Below are positions 8,975 to 17,103 of a stretch of 64,000 nt of DNA, piece by piece. The position numbers and the translations under genes were made by a program. Origin of the DNA: Robinsoniella peoriensis (GTDB lineage: Bacteria > Bacillota > Clostridia > Lachnospirales > Lachnospiraceae). The first letter of the stretch is position 1. Every line of letters begins with the position of its first letter. Location of the stretch: the NCBI RefSeq assembly GCF_042680125.1, contig NZ_JBHTNY010000037.1. The stretch is one strand, 5' to 3'. The notes under the pieces are model-generated. The model was given only the letters and a program-made list of their open reading frames with translations. It was not told the DNA's origin and did not search any database.

Positions 8975-9020
8975 GGTTATAATATAATCAAATACAAGTT
9001 TTTTTATATAACTTATAACC
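8975..9020. promoter_or_regulatory. Inverted repeat in the aspA-LysR intergenic region
   Basis: GGTTATAA (8975-8982) and TTATAACC (9013-9020) form a perfect 8-bp inverted repeat with a 30-bp AT-rich spacer between divergent genes, a plausible LysR-type binding region controlling both. Confidence 0.5.
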
Positions 9021-9049
9021 TGTATGTTATATCACATTGGAGGCGGACT

Positions 9050-9997
9050 ATGTTTTCATCAATGAAATATATTTATGAAGTATATAAGGAAAAAAGCTTT
9101 TCCAAAGCGGCTAAGAATCTGTACATTTCCCAGCCCGCTTTAAGTGCCACTGTAAAACGGACAGAGGAACAAATTGGTGCACCTATTTTTGACCGCAGCA
9201 GCAATCCCATACGGCTGACGGACTGTGGCGAAAAATACATTCTGGCAATCGAACAGATTCTCAGTATTCAAAACGATTTTACCAATTATGTCACGGATTT
9301 AAACCAATTAGAAACGGGCAGCCTCTCCATCGGAGGCAGTAATCTGTTCTCCTCTTACGTGCTGCCACCTTTGATTTCGGAATTTACCAGGCTTTATCCG
9401 AAAATCCATGTTGATCTTCTGGAAGAAAGTACTTCCAGGCTGGAACAACAGCTTTTAACGGGCACACTTGACCTGATTATTGACAACTATGTGTTTGACG
9501 AAGCTGTCTTCGCAAAGCATTTGTATCAGGAAGAACATCTGGTTCTGGCTGTACCTAAAGCACTTTCTATCAATCAGACACTTGAGGATTACCAGATAGA
9601 TCCGGCTGCCATTCGTGACGGCAGTTTTCTGAATACCGGATTCCCGTCTGTACCTCTGATTTCTTTTCAGGATGAGCCTTTTGTTTTCCTGAAAACAGAA
9701 AATGATACCGGAGAGCGGGGGCTTACCATCTGCCAGAACCATGGTTTTAAGCCAAATATTATCCTGAAACTGGACCAGCTTATGACTGCATATAACGTTA
9801 CCTGTTCCGGGATGGGCATCTCTTTTATCAGCGACACGCTGGTTGCCTGTGTACAGCCTCATCCCGATGTGCTGTATTATAAAGTGGATGACAGTAAAAT
9901 CGGACGAAACATATATTTCTTCCGTAAACAGAATAAATATATGACCCGTTCCATGCAGGAGTTTCTGAATCTGGCATCCACAAAGTCACAGCTGTAA
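9050..9997 (+). CDS. LysR-family transcriptional regulator
   Basis: 315 aa from the ATG at 9050, which has TTGGAGG eight bases upstream; the longer frame starting at 8936 would cross the operator region. Residues about 1-60 are the LysR helix-turn-helix (YEVYKEKSFSKAAKNLYISQPALSATVKRTEEQIGAPIFDR), followed by the two-lobed substrate-binding domain (about 85-300) beginning GSLSIGGSNLFSSYVLPPLISEF. It is divergent from aspA and so probably controls aspartate use; the effector is not visible. Confidence 0.88.
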   Translation: MFSSMKYIYEVYKEKSFSKAAKNLYISQPALSATVKRTEEQIGAPIFDRSSNPIRLTDCGEKYILAIEQILSIQNDFTNYVTDLNQLETGSLSIGGSNLFSSYVLPPLISEFTRLYPKIHVDLLEESTSRLEQQLLTGTLDLIIDNYVFDEAVFAKHLYQEEHLVLAVPKALSINQTLEDYQIDPAAIRDGSFLNTGFPSVPLISFQDEPFVFLKTENDTGERGLTICQNHGFKPNIILKLDQLMTAYNVTCSGMGISFISDTLVACVQPHPDVLYYKVDDSKIGRNIYFFRKQNKYMTRSMQEFLNLASTKSQL

Positions 9998-10104
9998 GTT
10001 TCAGACAACATAAAAACCTGAATAGCAGCGGAACAAAAGCCGAACTGCTGCTGCCCGGTTGACACCCTCGCTTAAAAGGTATAACATGGATTTATTATAA
10101 GCTT

Positions 10105-10230
10105 ATGGCTTCATTTATGTTTATGGCTTCATTTATGCTCATGGCTTCATTTATGCTCATGGCTTCATTTATGCTCATGGCTTCATTTATGCTTATGGCT
10201 TCATTTATGCTCATGGCTTCATTTATATGA
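10105..10230 (+). repeat. Seven tandem copies of an 18-bp repeat, one open frame
   Basis: Seven head-to-tail copies of ATGGCTTCATTTATGCTC (10105-10122, then every 18 bp), with small changes in copies 1, 5 and 7. Because 18 is a multiple of three, copies read through as one 41-codon frame, MASFML repeated, ending in ATATGA. No ribosome site is obvious in front of the first ATG, so I treat it as a DNA repeat rather than a gene. It lies 64 bp upstream of the CmpB-like gene start and may influence its expression or be a slippage-prone locus. Confidence 0.85.
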
Positions 10231-10293
10231 GTTTCTATTATGGATATTCCGTACTATTATTTCATTAAATACAGCGAAAGGAGTTACTTTGTA

Positions 10294-11244
10294 ATGAACT
10301 ATAATTATACCCTGGTGGACTGGCTGCTGTTTTTCTACATCTACTGCTTTATTGGCTGGTGTATTGAATCCACCTTTGTTTCTGTCAAACAAAAAAAATT
10401 TGTGAACCGCGGGTTCATGAGAGGGCCATTTCTACCACTATACGGAAGCGGAGCTGTGCTGATGCTCTATGTATCCATTCCGGTCCGCAATAATCTTCTG
10501 ATGACCTTTCTGTCAGGCTGTATTGCAGCTACAGTTCTGGAATATGCCACGGGAGTTGCCATGGAAGCACTTTTCAAAGTTCGTTACTGGGACTACAGCG
10601 ATCAGCCCTTTAATTTCCAGGGTCATATCTGCCTCAGCTCTTCCATCGCATGGGGATTTCTAACAATTGCCCTGGTAAAATTCATCCATGGTCCGGTAGA
10701 ACATCTGGTGCTCTCACTGAATGATTCTCTGGCTTCCATCACAGCTACCGCTCTGACTGTTATAATCGCAGCTGACCTGGCACTCTCCTTCAAGGCTGCA
10801 CTGGATATCCGCAATATGCTGGAAAAGATGACAAAAGCAAAGGACGAACTTTTAAAAATTCAAACCAGGCTGGACGCCATTATTGCATTCTCGGACACTT
10901 CTTTTAGTGACAGGGAAACGCCCAAAGAAAGTTTCACACAGACGGCGCGGACCCAGCTTGGCGAGTTAATGCAGGGAATTCGCGAACGGCTGGATACCCT
11001 TACGAAAAATGCTTTTGAGAATAATGACAGTGCAAAAGAAAATACGGCACAGTTTCGCGATGAGCTGGAACATTTAAAAGAGAAGTATATTATTGAAAGA
11101 GAAAAGAGAAATTCCCTGCGGGAACGCCTTGGATTTTACAAAAGAGATATGTTAAAAAGCCATCCCACTGCAAATTCCAAAAAGTTTAAAGATGCTTTCA
11201 TTGAATTGAAATCTGCAGCGGAAGAGCGTAAGAAAAAGAAATAG
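10294..11244 (+). CDS. CmpB-like membrane protein (PF06541 type)
   Basis: 316 aa from the ATG at 10294, chosen for AAAGGAG ten bases upstream; a frame from 10240 is longer but lacks a site. The first 190 residues hold four to five membrane segments with FYIYCFIGWCIEST, NRGFMRGPFLPLYGSG and CIAATVLEYATGVAMEALFKVRYWDYS, the typical pattern of the putative ABC-transporter-permease family common in Clostridia. The last 120 residues are a charged coiled-coil tail, probably cytoplasmic. No ABC ATPase is adjacent and the true role is unknown. Confidence 0.8.
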   Translation: MNYNYTLVDWLLFFYIYCFIGWCIESTFVSVKQKKFVNRGFMRGPFLPLYGSGAVLMLYVSIPVRNNLLMTFLSGCIAATVLEYATGVAMEALFKVRYWDYSDQPFNFQGHICLSSSIAWGFLTIALVKFIHGPVEHLVLSLNDSLASITATALTVIIAADLALSFKAALDIRNMLEKMTKAKDELLKIQTRLDAIIAFSDTSFSDRETPKESFTQTARTQLGELMQGIRERLDTLTKNAFENNDSAKENTAQFRDELEHLKEKYIIEREKRNSLRERLGFYKRDMLKSHPTANSKKFKDAFIELKSAAEERKKKK

Positions 11245-11251
11245 CCGGAAT

Positions 11252-12094
11252 CTATTGTCCTTTCCAGGATTTTGGTCTGCATAAGGTTTTGGGTAGCTTA
11301 GTATTCTCATTACCCTGAGCTGCATTCACCTGGGCCTGGGTGAGAAAAAGACTTTCGCTCAGGTCTGCATTTCGAATATTTGTATCCCGCATATCCGCTC
11401 CCAGGAAATTCGTTCCGAACAAACTGCAGCCCTCCAAATTAGCCGCAATCAGCAGGGACATGCTAAGATCCTGTCCATCCAGATTAGCTTTTTTGAAATT
11501 TTTCCCCATATTATCGGACCTTCTGACTGTGTTTTTTCCGGGAGCAATGGAATTGGCTGTAAGTTCTCCTGCTTTTTTCAATATAAGGTTAACCCTGGTA
11601 CGGTATTCCTCAATATCAATCTGTAATATTTGATCAGGCGGAAGTGCTGTCATGTTCTTGTATTCGGTAATCAGGGCATCGATATCTTCCGCCAGCTTTT
11701 CAGCCGGAATGACAGCAGCTGCTTCCGCCAGGTACCACACCATCTGATGCAGCTGCCAGACCGCCAGAAACACCTGGAAAATCTCAGATGCCGCTTCCGG
11801 ACGCTGCTTCCATGACACGCCTCCATAAATATCACTGGTCACTTTCTGCCCTGCACCGAGACAGTCAAATGCCATGCATCCTTTCAGATTGTACTGCATC
11901 AGTTTTTTATGCACGGCACAGCTAAAATCTGACATAAGATTCGTACAGGGTTTCCCGGCTGGTTTATCATTTGGGAAACCCTCTGATTTTGAAAAATATA
12001 ATGCGGTGCAGCAAAGCCCGCTGCATTTTCTACAGTCTATTTTCAGGCTCCGGACTAATTCTTTATATTTCGTTGATTTATGTAATGTTTGCAT
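11252..12094 (-). CDS. Cys-cluster plus pentapeptide-repeat protein
   Basis: 280 aa. The N-terminal 85 residues carry many cysteines (C21, C24, C28, C29, and later CTNL, SCAVH, GCMAFDC), a pattern like YkgJ-type metal or iron-sulfur-binding domains. A helical middle follows, then pentapeptide repeats at about 195-260 (NLDGQDLSMSLLIAANLEGCSLFGTNFLGADMRDTNIRNADLSESLF). Function unknown; pentapeptide proteins can be DNA mimics or structural. GGAAAGGAAG precedes the ATG. It is convergent with the CmpB-like gene, only 7 bp apart. Confidence 0.8.
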   Translation of the reverse strand: MQTLHKSTKYKELVRSLKIDCRKCSGLCCTALYFSKSEGFPNDKPAGKPCTNLMSDFSCAVHKKLMQYNLKGCMAFDCLGAGQKVTSDIYGGVSWKQRPEAASEIFQVFLAVWQLHQMVWYLAEAAAVIPAEKLAEDIDALITEYKNMTALPPDQILQIDIEEYRTRVNLILKKAGELTANSIAPGKNTVRRSDNMGKNFKKANLDGQDLSMSLLIAANLEGCSLFGTNFLGADMRDTNIRNADLSESLFLTQAQVNAAQGNENTKLPKTLCRPKSWKGQ

Positions 12095-12197
12095 CTGTCT
12101 TCCTTTCCTGGCAAACCGCCATTACCATTGGCATTTCTTGGATAGATACGCAAATCTGCATAATTTATATTTTACCCCATGAAATTATCATTGGCAA

Positions 12198-12237
12198 CAA
12201 AAAAAGCAGCCAGGTGTACGGAACCGGTGCGGGCTGC
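12198..12237 (-). terminator. Intrinsic terminator after the MATE gene
   Basis: GCAGCC / GGCTGC stem with an inner G+C-rich part, followed on the minus strand by seven T, 25 bp beyond the MATE stop codon. Confidence 0.75.
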
Positions 12238-12261
12238 ACCTTAAAATTTACGATGTTCAGC

Positions 12262-13641
12262 TTAACCTGGAGCACCAGACGTATGAGCCCTCATACTATT
12301 TAGTTCCTTATGAAGTTGAACTGCCATAAATACGGTTATCAGGGCAGAGATAACATCAGAAACAGGTTGTGCATATAGAATTCCGTTCATTCCCCAAATA
12401 AATGTAAGTAACAATATGACTGGTATAAAGCAGATCCCCTGTCTGCAGGCTCCAAGGATAAATCCTTCTTTTGCTTTTCCAAGTGCAAGAAATAATGAGG
12501 AATAGACGGTGTAGAAGCCAAAAAGGAAGAAAGAAATTCCATAAGCCGCCAATGCTTTTTTACCGGTCTTGATCAGTTCCGTATCATTTTTTGTGAATTG
12601 TGAAATGATTTGCGTTGAGAATAATGAGATAATGAAACCAAAAATCACGCAGAATACGGTTGACCAAATTATGGTTGTCTTAATCGCTTCATATAAGCGG
12701 TCATATTTTCCAGCTCCATAGTTATAGCCTGCTATGGGTTGAAATCCTTTAATAAAACCAAACACCATCAGACTTCCCATGGAAACAATTCTAGTGACAT
12801 CGCCCATACCTGCGATTACAGAGTCCCCATATCCGTTTATTTTTGCTATTCCGCTGATGAGGGCGATGGAAATACTTGTTAATAACTGAAAGATCAACGT
12901 TGGCACACCGATCTTAAATATTTCAGATAAAATTCCTTTAGCAAAATAGCAATCCTGAAATCTAAAACTGAAATTACTCTTTTTACTGAAAATATAGAAC
13001 AAATAAACAACTGTAGATACTACCTGTGAAATAGCTGTTGCAATCGCGGCTCCGGCGATGCCCAAGTCCAGTGTATAGATAAATACCGGGTCTAAGATCA
13101 CATTCAGTATAGCTCCAGCCAATAATGCAAACATCGTTGTTTTAGCAGAACCTTCGCTGGTTACAATGTTATTCATAGTGACATTGAATACATTAAATAT
13201 AGATGAAATGATATAAATACTTGTATACGTCACCGCATAAGGCAAGATACTTTCTGTTGCCCCCAATAGTTTCAATATTGGGTTTAGAAAAATTATCGTA
13301 CAGATGATAACTGCTGCGCCGGTAATCACGCTGCAGTACAGAGCGGTACTTGCAACTTTATTTGCAGTATCTTTATCACCGCGCCCTAATAACCTGGAAA
13401 TATAGGATGCGGCTCCATTTCCAAACAGAAGCCCCAGCCCTACAATGACTTGCCCCAGCGGAAAAGCAACCGCTATTGCACCATTTTGCGCAGTTCCCAA
13501 TCCCGCAACAAAATAAGCATCAACCAAATTGTATAGTGCATTCACCATCATACCGATCATGGTCGGCAGACCTAAAGCTAACAGCGCTTTTGGAATCGGC
13601 GCCTTTCCTAATAAATCTGTTTTCTTGTTTTCTTTACTCAT
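12262..13641 (-). CDS. MATE-family efflux transporter
   Basis: 459 aa with about twelve membrane helices arranged in two six-helix bundles, starting KAPIPKALLALGLPTMIGMMVNALYNLVDAYFVAGLG, the usual MATE opening. These carriers export cationic drugs or metabolites in exchange for sodium or protons. The ATG at 13641 is preferred to the GTG one codon upstream because AGGAG lies six bases before it. Two perfect palindromes sit in the promoter region, so expression is probably repressed until an inducer is present; the repressor is not in the window. Confidence 0.9.
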   Translation of the reverse strand: MSKENKKTDLLGKAPIPKALLALGLPTMIGMMVNALYNLVDAYFVAGLGTAQNGAIAVAFPLGQVIVGLGLLFGNGAASYISRLLGRGDKDTANKVASTALYCSVITGAAVIICTIIFLNPILKLLGATESILPYAVTYTSIYIISSIFNVFNVTMNNIVTSEGSAKTTMFALLAGAILNVILDPVFIYTLDLGIAGAAIATAISQVVSTVVYLFYIFSKKSNFSFRFQDCYFAKGILSEIFKIGVPTLIFQLLTSISIALISGIAKINGYGDSVIAGMGDVTRIVSMGSLMVFGFIKGFQPIAGYNYGAGKYDRLYEAIKTTIIWSTVFCVIFGFIISLFSTQIISQFTKNDTELIKTGKKALAAYGISFFLFGFYTVYSSLFLALGKAKEGFILGACRQGICFIPVILLLTFIWGMNGILYAQPVSDVISALITVFMAVQLHKELNSMRAHTSGAPG

Positions 13642-13968
13642 CACAATCTCCTTCCTTATCCCGAAACCAGTTATAAAGTACAGTACTATAAATTATAGTA
13701 CATAAGGTAACGATTATGATACTACTATAATTTATAGTAGTTGTCAATAAGGAATGGAGATATTTTTTTTGATGGTATATTATTGTAAGGAAATCTCATT
13801 GCCTGCTCCGAGTATTCCGCCAGTGCGGGTTTAAAATTGGCTCTTTTTATAATTGGCGAGTTTTATAATTGCTTTCTGACAGCTGTGCATCATACTTTGT
13901 GGGGAATTTGTTCCAAAAGCAGAAGGCGTTGCGGGCTACGCTGACTATTTTCGGGACAAATTCCACGT
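13642..13968. promoter_or_regulatory. MATE promoter with twin palindromes; hairpin further out
   Basis: Minus-strand -35 TTGACA (13742-13747), 17-bp spacer, -10 TAGTAT (13719-13724). A perfect dyad with 10-bp arms (ACTACTATAA / TTATAGTAGT, 13721-13741) fills the spacer; a second with 9-bp arms (GTACTATAA / TTATAGTAC, 13683-13701) follows 39 bp away. Both share the core CTATAAnTTATAG. A separate 12-bp inverted repeat (GGAATTTGTTCC / GGGACAAATTCC, 13903-13964) lies near the next gene's end. No gene is seen in this stretch. Confidence 0.7.
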
Positions 13969-14739
13969 TTATGTTATCGTCTGTTCGGGAATACGATTTA
14001 CAGAACAAAAATAACTGTATAACTCCATTGTTTCTTCTTCCTGCTCTGTTCCGACTGCATTATTACAGATATCATAGATAATCTTCTGCATAGTCTCATT
14101 TTGAAAATACTTAAACGGGACTCTGCCCCACTGATCAGGAAACGCTTCTCGCTTAAAATATCTCCAAAATGAATTTCTATTCTCATAAGGCAGAATCAAT
14201 TTATATTTATGATGGAGTTTTATCTGTTGATCCTTACATTCTTTTCCCCAGAAATATTCATCTGCCATTGCTATACCGATTATACATCTTTCATCTTCTC
14301 CACCATTTCCACAATCAGTCAGGATGACTGCTGAATTCGGCTGCACATTTGAAGGTGTTCTTGGTCTGCCTTTCATTTCTCCGCTTAAAAAGCATCCCGT
14401 TTCAACATAATCCAAATTTGTAATTTCTTCCTCCAGAATATCATATGCCACTTGCGATTTTAAAGGAATTTTCATTGTATACATACGGTTACGGTACTTA
14501 ATATCCCTTTCCATTCTTTGCTTTCCCGTTTCAATTACCCTTAAGCGTTCCTCATTTAACTTTTCAATTTTCGTTTGAATAGAGATGTTCTTTAACGTTA
14601 GATACTGTTCAAATGCTTCAGGAAATAGAAACAATTTCTCACTTTTTGCAAAGCAGACAGTAATTTTATTTTCAGAAAGCTCTGTTATCACACCTTTTCC
14701 ATATTTCTTATGCTTTACTGCTTGACCTAATATATTCAT
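13969..14739 (-). CDS. Hypothetical protein with CarD/UvrD-tail-like N-terminus
   Basis: 256 aa from the ATG at 14739, which follows GGGAGG; the longer frame would start inside the upstream hairpin. The first 50 residues (GQAVKHKKYGKGVITELSENKITVCFAKSEKLFLFPEAF) resemble the small Tudor-like fold found at the ends of UvrD-type helicases and CarD proteins. A coiled stretch (about 50-90) follows, then a domain of unknown function with DCGNGGEDERCIIGIAMADEYFWGKEC. It probably binds protein or nucleic acid. It is downstream of the L25 gene across a terminator-like hairpin. Confidence 0.65.
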   Translation of the reverse strand: MNILGQAVKHKKYGKGVITELSENKITVCFAKSEKLFLFPEAFEQYLTLKNISIQTKIEKLNEERLRVIETGKQRMERDIKYRNRMYTMKIPLKSQVAYDILEEEITNLDYVETGCFLSGEMKGRPRTPSNVQPNSAVILTDCGNGGEDERCIIGIAMADEYFWGKECKDQQIKLHHKYKLILPYENRNSFWRYFKREAFPDQWGRVPFKYFQNETMQKIIYDICNNAVGTEQEEETMELYSYFCSVNRIPEQTIT

Positions 14740-14752
14740 TGAATTCCTCCCT

Positions 14753-14805
14753 AAAAAAAGAGCCTTTCCTGCACAACACTTAAGTGTCAACATTCCAAGC
14801 TCTTT
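14753..14805 (-). terminator. Hairpin between L25 gene and next gene
   Basis: AAAGAGC / GCTCTTT outer stem with the inner perfect dyad ACACTTAAGTGT (14776-14787), then seven T on the minus strand, just before the GGGAGG of the next gene. It acts as a terminator for L25, or as an attenuator controlling read-through. Confidence 0.65.
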
Positions 14806-14831
14806 TTGTTGTTCTCACATACGCCAAATAG

Positions 14832-15398
14832 TTATTCCTCCGGCTGTGCCTGAGTCTGCTGCTTTCTTTCACTTATGCGCAACACAATCTCATCAGTATC
14901 TACCTGTAACTCAATTTTATCACTCATAAGTTCTGGAATATCCTTAACGGTAAGTATAACACCTGTTTTCAGTCCGTCAGCATCAATCGTGATTGTATCA
15001 ATCATATCCCCTGGTAAAGAAGCATATGGAATTTCCATAAGCAATTTTTCCAACTGCCCTCCAAGTTTTTTATCATTTGCAAGAAGAATATGAATGACAC
15101 TATTGACTTTTTCATCTGTTGTTAATGCCTGAAAGCTAATGTGCAAAATTTCATCATTTAATGGATTGAAAGATTTTTCCTTGATTTGTACCGGAATAAT
15201 CTTTCCATCAAGATCCAGTGAAAGTTTGCTGCCTTCACGTTTCTGGCGAATCAATCTGCGCGCTGTCGTTTCTTCCAACTGAATGGAAAGTGACTCTGGC
15301 AGGGATTTACCAAACACGTTACCCGGAATCATACCGAGACGTCTCATTTTCTTTGCCTTTACAGTAAAATCACGCTTTTGAACACTAATGTTTTCCAT
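14832..15398 (-). CDS. rplY: Ribosomal protein L25 / general stress protein Ctc
   Basis: 188 aa. Residues about 1-90 are the 5S-rRNA-binding L25 domain (KRDFTVKAKKMRRLGMIPGNVFGK), followed by the TL5/Ctc beta domain (about 95-178) with GGQLEKLLMEIPYASLPGDMIDTITID and an acidic Gln-rich tail. It binds 5S rRNA in the large subunit; Ctc-type proteins are often stress-induced. The GGAGG site and ATG are clear. The gene has its own promoter and a long structured leader with an internal terminator, implying control by attenuation. Confidence 0.92.
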   Translation of the reverse strand: MENISVQKRDFTVKAKKMRRLGMIPGNVFGKSLPESLSIQLEETTARRLIRQKREGSKLSLDLDGKIIPVQIKEKSFNPLNDEILHISFQALTTDEKVNSVIHILLANDKKLGGQLEKLLMEIPYASLPGDMIDTITIDADGLKTGVILTVKDIPELMSDKIELQVDTDEIVLRISERKQQTQAQPEE

Positions 15399-15609
15399 TT
15401 TTTAATTCCTCCTGTATTTTGTGATTTATGTTTATTTGTTGCCTTAAAACATTACAATCGGTGAACCCCTGACAAGCCTATAAAAAAAAGAAGAGCTCTT
15501 CATACAACGCCGCTAAGCGTAATACCAAAAGCCCTTCTTTAAGACGGTTCTTTTTATTTTCAATTGATTGTAATGAATGTAGTATAACATAGAATTAAAA
15601 AAAAAGCAA
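15399..15609 (-). promoter_or_regulatory. L25 promoter and structured leader RNA
   Basis: Minus-strand -35 TTGCTT (15604-15609), 17-bp spacer, -10 TATACT (15581-15586), so transcription should start near 15574. The first bases (CATTACAATC on the minus strand, 15575-15566) pair perfectly with GATTGTAATG at 15459-15450. Nested inside are GAACC / GGTTC and a terminator hairpin (AAGAAGGGCT with AGCTCTTCTT, 15487-15540) followed by seven T. The 175-nt leader thus has a closing helix, an inner helix and a terminator, typical of a cis-regulatory RNA. Confidence 0.6.
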
Positions 15610-15626
15610 ATTACAGAAATATAGCC

Positions 15627-15654
15627 GTGAATCCCTATATTTCAAGGGATTCAC
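15627..15654. terminator. Hairpin after guaA
   Basis: Perfect 10-bp stem GTGAATCCCT / AGGGATTCAC with an 8-nt loop just past the GMP synthase stop codon. The T-run is weak on the minus strand, so it may work less well as an intrinsic terminator. Confidence 0.65.
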
Positions 15655-15667
15655 AGCTTTTTCATTT

Positions 15668-16975
15668 CTATTCCCACTCAATCGTAGCAGTAGGCTTCGG
15701 ACTCATATCATAACAAACACGGTTTACATTCTTCACTTCTTTTAATATTCTGTCCGTGATTTTCAGTAATACCGGCCAGTCTACCTGTTCAATGGTGGCA
15801 CTCATGGCATCTATGGTATTAACCGCACGAATGATGACCGGATATTCAAAGGATCTTGCATTATCTCTTACACCAACTGATTTGAAATCAGGAACAACCG
15901 TAAAATACTGCCATACAGTCTTGTCAAGACCAGCTATTTCGAATTCTTCCCGCAGGATTGCATCCGATTCCCGTACCGCTTCCAGACGCTCTCTGGTAAT
16001 TGCGCCAAGACATCTTACGCCTAATCCGGGTCCCGGGAAAGGCTGACGGAATACCATGCCATCCGGCAGTCCCAGTTCCAAACCGCAGGCTCTTACTTCG
16101 TCTTTAAATAACTGCTTTAACGGCTCTACCAAACCAAATTTCATATCTTCGGGAAGACCGCCTACATTGTGATGGGATTTGACCATCTTCGCTGTCTTCG
16201 TGCCACTTTCCACTATATCCGGGTAAATTGTTCCCTGACCTAAGAAGTCAATTCCCTCAAGTTTACGTGCTTCCTCTTCAAATACGCGGATGAACTCTGA
16301 ACCGATAATCTTTCTTTTCTGCTCGGGATCACTTACATTTTCCAGCTTCTTCAGGAAACGTTCGCTGGCATCAACATAAACCAGATTTGCATTCAGCTGA
16401 TTTTTGAATACTTCTACTACACTTTCCGATTCGCCCTTACGCATGAGGCCATGATTTACATGTACGCAGACCAACTGGTCTCCGATTGCCTTTAATAATA
16501 AAGCTGCAACTACAGAACTGTCTACTCCGCCGGATAATGCAAGGAGTACTTTCTTATCACCAACCTGGCGTTTTACCAGTTCGATCTGGTCTTCTACGAA
16601 ATTTTTCATATTCCAGTTTGCTTCCGCATGACAGGTGTCAAATACGAATGGTTTCAGTCCTTCTTTTAATAGATCTTCGTCCTCAGGCCACTCATTCAGG
16701 GACACTTCACATTTAGCCAATTCATGCCCTGCTGCCATAACAGGATATCCTGCTTCATAGATTTCCGGTAGTACATCAATACGAACGCCGTCTACAATAT
16801 GGTTTGGTCCGCCATTTATAATAATTCCCTTTACATTTGGCAAAGCCTTGAGTTCCGCCTGAGTAATATCATGGGGATAAATCTCACTATATACCCCAAG
16901 GTCACGAATCGCCCTGGCTAACACCGTATTTTCCGTACTGCCTAAATCTAAAATTACAATCATGTCTTGCTTCAT
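15668..16975 (-). CDS. guaA: GMP synthase with degenerate glutaminase domain
   Basis: 435 aa from the ATG at 16975 (GGAGGAGGAAC upstream). The synthetase half is intact: PP-loop LSGGVDSS at 148-154, QGTIYPD, IKSHHNVGGLP-like KSHHNVGGLPEDMK, FPGPGLGVRCLG and the C-terminal PTATIEWE. The N-terminal class I glutaminase domain is reduced to about 125 residues instead of about 200: it begins normally (VILDLGSTENTVLARAIRDLGVYSEIY...IIINGGP), but the nucleophile segment GVCYG is replaced by PVMAAGHELAK with no cysteine, while the His-x-Glu pair survives as HAE (116-118). The protein should still amidate XMP using free ammonia or ammonia from a partner; use of glutamine by itself looks impossible. 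Confidence 0.88.
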   Translation of the reverse strand: MKQDMIVILDLGSTENTVLARAIRDLGVYSEIYPHDITQAELKALPNVKGIIINGGPNHIVDGVRIDVLPEIYEAGYPVMAAGHELAKCEVSLNEWPEDEDLLKEGLKPFVFDTCHAEANWNMKNFVEDQIELVKRQVGDKKVLLALSGGVDSSVVAALLLKAIGDQLVCVHVNHGLMRKGESESVVEVFKNQLNANLVYVDASERFLKKLENVSDPEQKRKIIGSEFIRVFEEEARKLEGIDFLGQGTIYPDIVESGTKTAKMVKSHHNVGGLPEDMKFGLVEPLKQLFKDEVRACGLELGLPDGMVFRQPFPGPGLGVRCLGAITRERLEAVRESDAILREEFEIAGLDKTVWQYFTVVPDFKSVGVRDNARSFEYPVIIRAVNTIDAMSATIEQVDWPVLLKITDRILKEVKNVNRVCYDMSPKPTATIEWE

Positions 16976-17103
16976 TATTGTTCCTCCTCCGTATGTGTAT
17001 AGAAATATCTTAGCTGTAAAATGATTTTGTGTCAATACACGTTTTCCCGTTTACGGAGTTATTTGCAAACCTCATGCTGCAAAATGAGCTGATAGAAATA
17101 TGA

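Noticed and set aside
10086..10100. Tiny leader peptide MDLL before the 18-bp repeat
   Set aside because: Four codons with an AAAGGT before it; no further support.
16976..17103. Guanine riboswitch in front of guaA
   Set aside because: No purine aptamer helices or conserved loops seen; the gene has a short plain leader.
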